Source: Solidesulfovibrio carbinolicus (GTDB lineage: Bacteria; Desulfobacterota; Desulfovibrionia; Desulfovibrionales; Desulfovibrionaceae). From it: DNA of 64,000 nucleotides. Made by a program: the position numbers and the translations under genes. The DNA is taken from NCBI RefSeq assembly GCF_004135975.1, contig NZ_CP026538.1, forward strand, positions 2,046,001 to 2,110,000, read 5' to 3'. Of the stretch, positions 63,131 through 64,000 are shown piece by piece. A model generated the notes under the pieces. The model made no database searches, was not told where the DNA came from, and saw nothing but the letters and a program-made list of their open reading frames with translations. The number at the start of each line of letters is the position of its first letter. The stretch's first letter is position 1.

Positions 63131-63358
63131 GTTTCCTCCGCGAAATGCGCAGCAACCTCGGCCTTGACAGCCGGAGCCGCGCCGGGCATCGGCCATGCCG
63201 ACACCAAGAAGATGGTGCACAGTGCGGACGATCACGGCCGGCGTCAAGACCGGGGTGCCCCTCCTGCCTTGGGGCGGCGCTCCTTGCCAAGTTCGCCTTG
63301 CGTCACCATAATGCCTCAAAGGCCCTGCCGAGCGCCCCGGGCCGTTCAAGGAGACACC

Positions 63359-64000
63359 ATGCCCTTTGATTTTGATAAAGCTGCAAAAATGCTTGATAAA
63401 AAATTGGATTCCCTGTCGCGCAAGACCGTGTTGCCGGCTTCCTTGTTGTCGCTGGTCGCAGCCACCTCCCGGGTGCAGCTTGCGGCCCGGGCCAAACAGG
63501 ACGTGACGGTCGATCCGGCCGTTCTGGAGGATGTGGAGCGCAACCTGCGCGGCGCGCCCCGCTTGGCCCGGGACGCCTTTCCCGTGGACATGGGCCGGTT
63601 CGAGGCGCTTTTGGCCGAAATTTCCGGGTTGGTGCGCCAGGGCGAGGGGCATCTGGCCGAGGCCCTGGCCGTGCTTGAAGCCGACCGGGCGGCCGGAAGC
63701 CTCGACATGGCCAAGGCCGTGGGCCGGCATCTGGCCGGCGACGACGCCTTTTTTACCGCCTACGGCGAGCGCACCCCTGGCGCGCCGCGCCTGCTCGCCT
63801 TTCTGGTCCAGGCCGCCCTGGCCCCGCGTCTGGCCGCGGTGGGCGAGGCGGTCATGGCCCATTTTCCCGCGGACCGCTCCTGGGCCTTTGGCCACTGTCC
63901 GGTCTGCGCCAGCCCGCCGCTCATTGGGCGCCTGGTCGGCAAGGAAGGGGCCAGGCATCTGACCTGCTCCTTTTGCCAGGTCGAATACCGGGCCAAGCGC
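63359..64000 (+). CDS. fdhE: Formate dehydrogenase accessory protein FdhE (cut by window end)
   Basis: AAGGAG lies five bases before the ATG and the frame is open to the last base (214 codons). The C-terminal part visible has the FdhE rubredoxin-like cysteines: FGHCPVCASPPLIGRLVGKEG and LTCSFCQVEYRAKR. FdhE assists assembly of formate dehydrogenase, helping metal or Fe-S and molybdenum/tungsten cofactor loading in the cytoplasm. It fits the tungstate/molybdate genes at 12-16 kb. The remaining Cys pair and the C-terminus lie outside the window. Confidence 0.92.
   Translation, partial: MPFDFDKAAKMLDKKLDSLSRKTVLPASLLSLVAATSRVQLAARAKQDVTVDPAVLEDVERNLRGAPRLARDAFPVDMGRFEALLAEISGLVRQGEGHLAEALAVLEADRAAGSLDMAKAVGRHLAGDDAFFTAYGERTPGAPRLLAFLVQAALAPRLAAVGEAVMAHFPADRSWAFGHCPVCASPPLIGRLVGKEGARHLTCSFCQVEYRAKR

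Noticed and set aside
63130-63958. Upstream extension of the AspT-type transporter frame by 276 codons
   Set aside because: It runs antisense through fdhE; a good ribosome-binding site marks the start at 63130.

Overview
The window looks like a chromosomal segment of a high-GC, sulfate-reducing Desulfovibrio-type bacterium. Supporting markers are a PerR-rubrerythrin-rubredoxin-like oxygen-defence operon whose Rdl has the unusual CxxxxC site, an integrase-fold tungstate/molybdate regulator of the TunR type beside a molybdate-type ABC transporter, tandem FeoA genes under a Fur box, an FdhE formate-dehydrogenase assembly factor, and a trimeric-porin-type outer-membrane gene. No rRNA, tRNA or CRISPR array was recognised.

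Layout. 1-11 kb: envelope and housekeeping genes (polysaccharide deacetylase, D-Ala-D-Ala carboxypeptidase, WcbI-like protein, metallo-beta-lactamase-fold hydrolase, M32 carboxypeptidase, lipoprotein, orphan ModA), a porin gene broken by one in-frame TGA, and a TrpB-like enzyme. 11.7-16.4 kb: tunR divergent from a hydrolase-modC-modA-modB run, with 23-bp-phased repeats between them. 16.4-22.3 kb: two feoA genes, a small Cys-motif protein, a chemoreceptor, and a DUF2318/FtsX/ATPase export-type cluster. 22.5-30.7 kb: a two-component sigma-54 system, then two AMP-forming acyl-CoA synthetases, each with its own XRE-cupin regulator, in mirror arrangement. 30.7-34.9 kb: a composite palindromic repeat, then a nickel-type transport group including a HupE-NicO fusion with an HSHGG-rich loop. 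35.2-40.8 kb: DUF485-ActP acetate symporter, two DUF294-related proteins and a DnaQ-type exonuclease. 40.8-42.3 kb: perR-rbr-rdl.

42.3-45.4 kb is an insertion-sequence graveyard: IS1182-like remnants, a 2,271-bp IS66-type element with both terminal inverted repeats but unmatched flanks and an internal tnpB/tnpC junction lesion, and the 3' end of an IS256-type transposase. Next to it lie an ArsR repressor, an orphan NHLP-type peptide precursor with a Cys-containing tail, and a large hybrid kinase. 49.5-58.9 kb is an eleven-gene, tightly overlapping minus-strand operon built around a NeuB-type sialate synthase and an acylneuraminate cytidylyltransferase. It adds a radical SAM/SPASM enzyme, PIG-L deacetylase, ATP-grasp ligase, HMGL-type aldolase, methyltransferase, amidohydrolase, GNAT, HAD phosphatase and Nudix protein. 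I read it as a pathway for an unusual nonulosonic-acid-like, probably further conjugated, surface sugar; it is the best candidate for an undescribed system here. 58.9-64 kb returns to ordinary genes (EamA transporter, methyltransferase, M48 lipoprotein protease, AspT-type transporter, fdhE cut by the window end).

A dispersed palindromic repeat (core CCGGCCGCCGGAGGC next to a hairpin) occurs four times, mostly just after stop codons.
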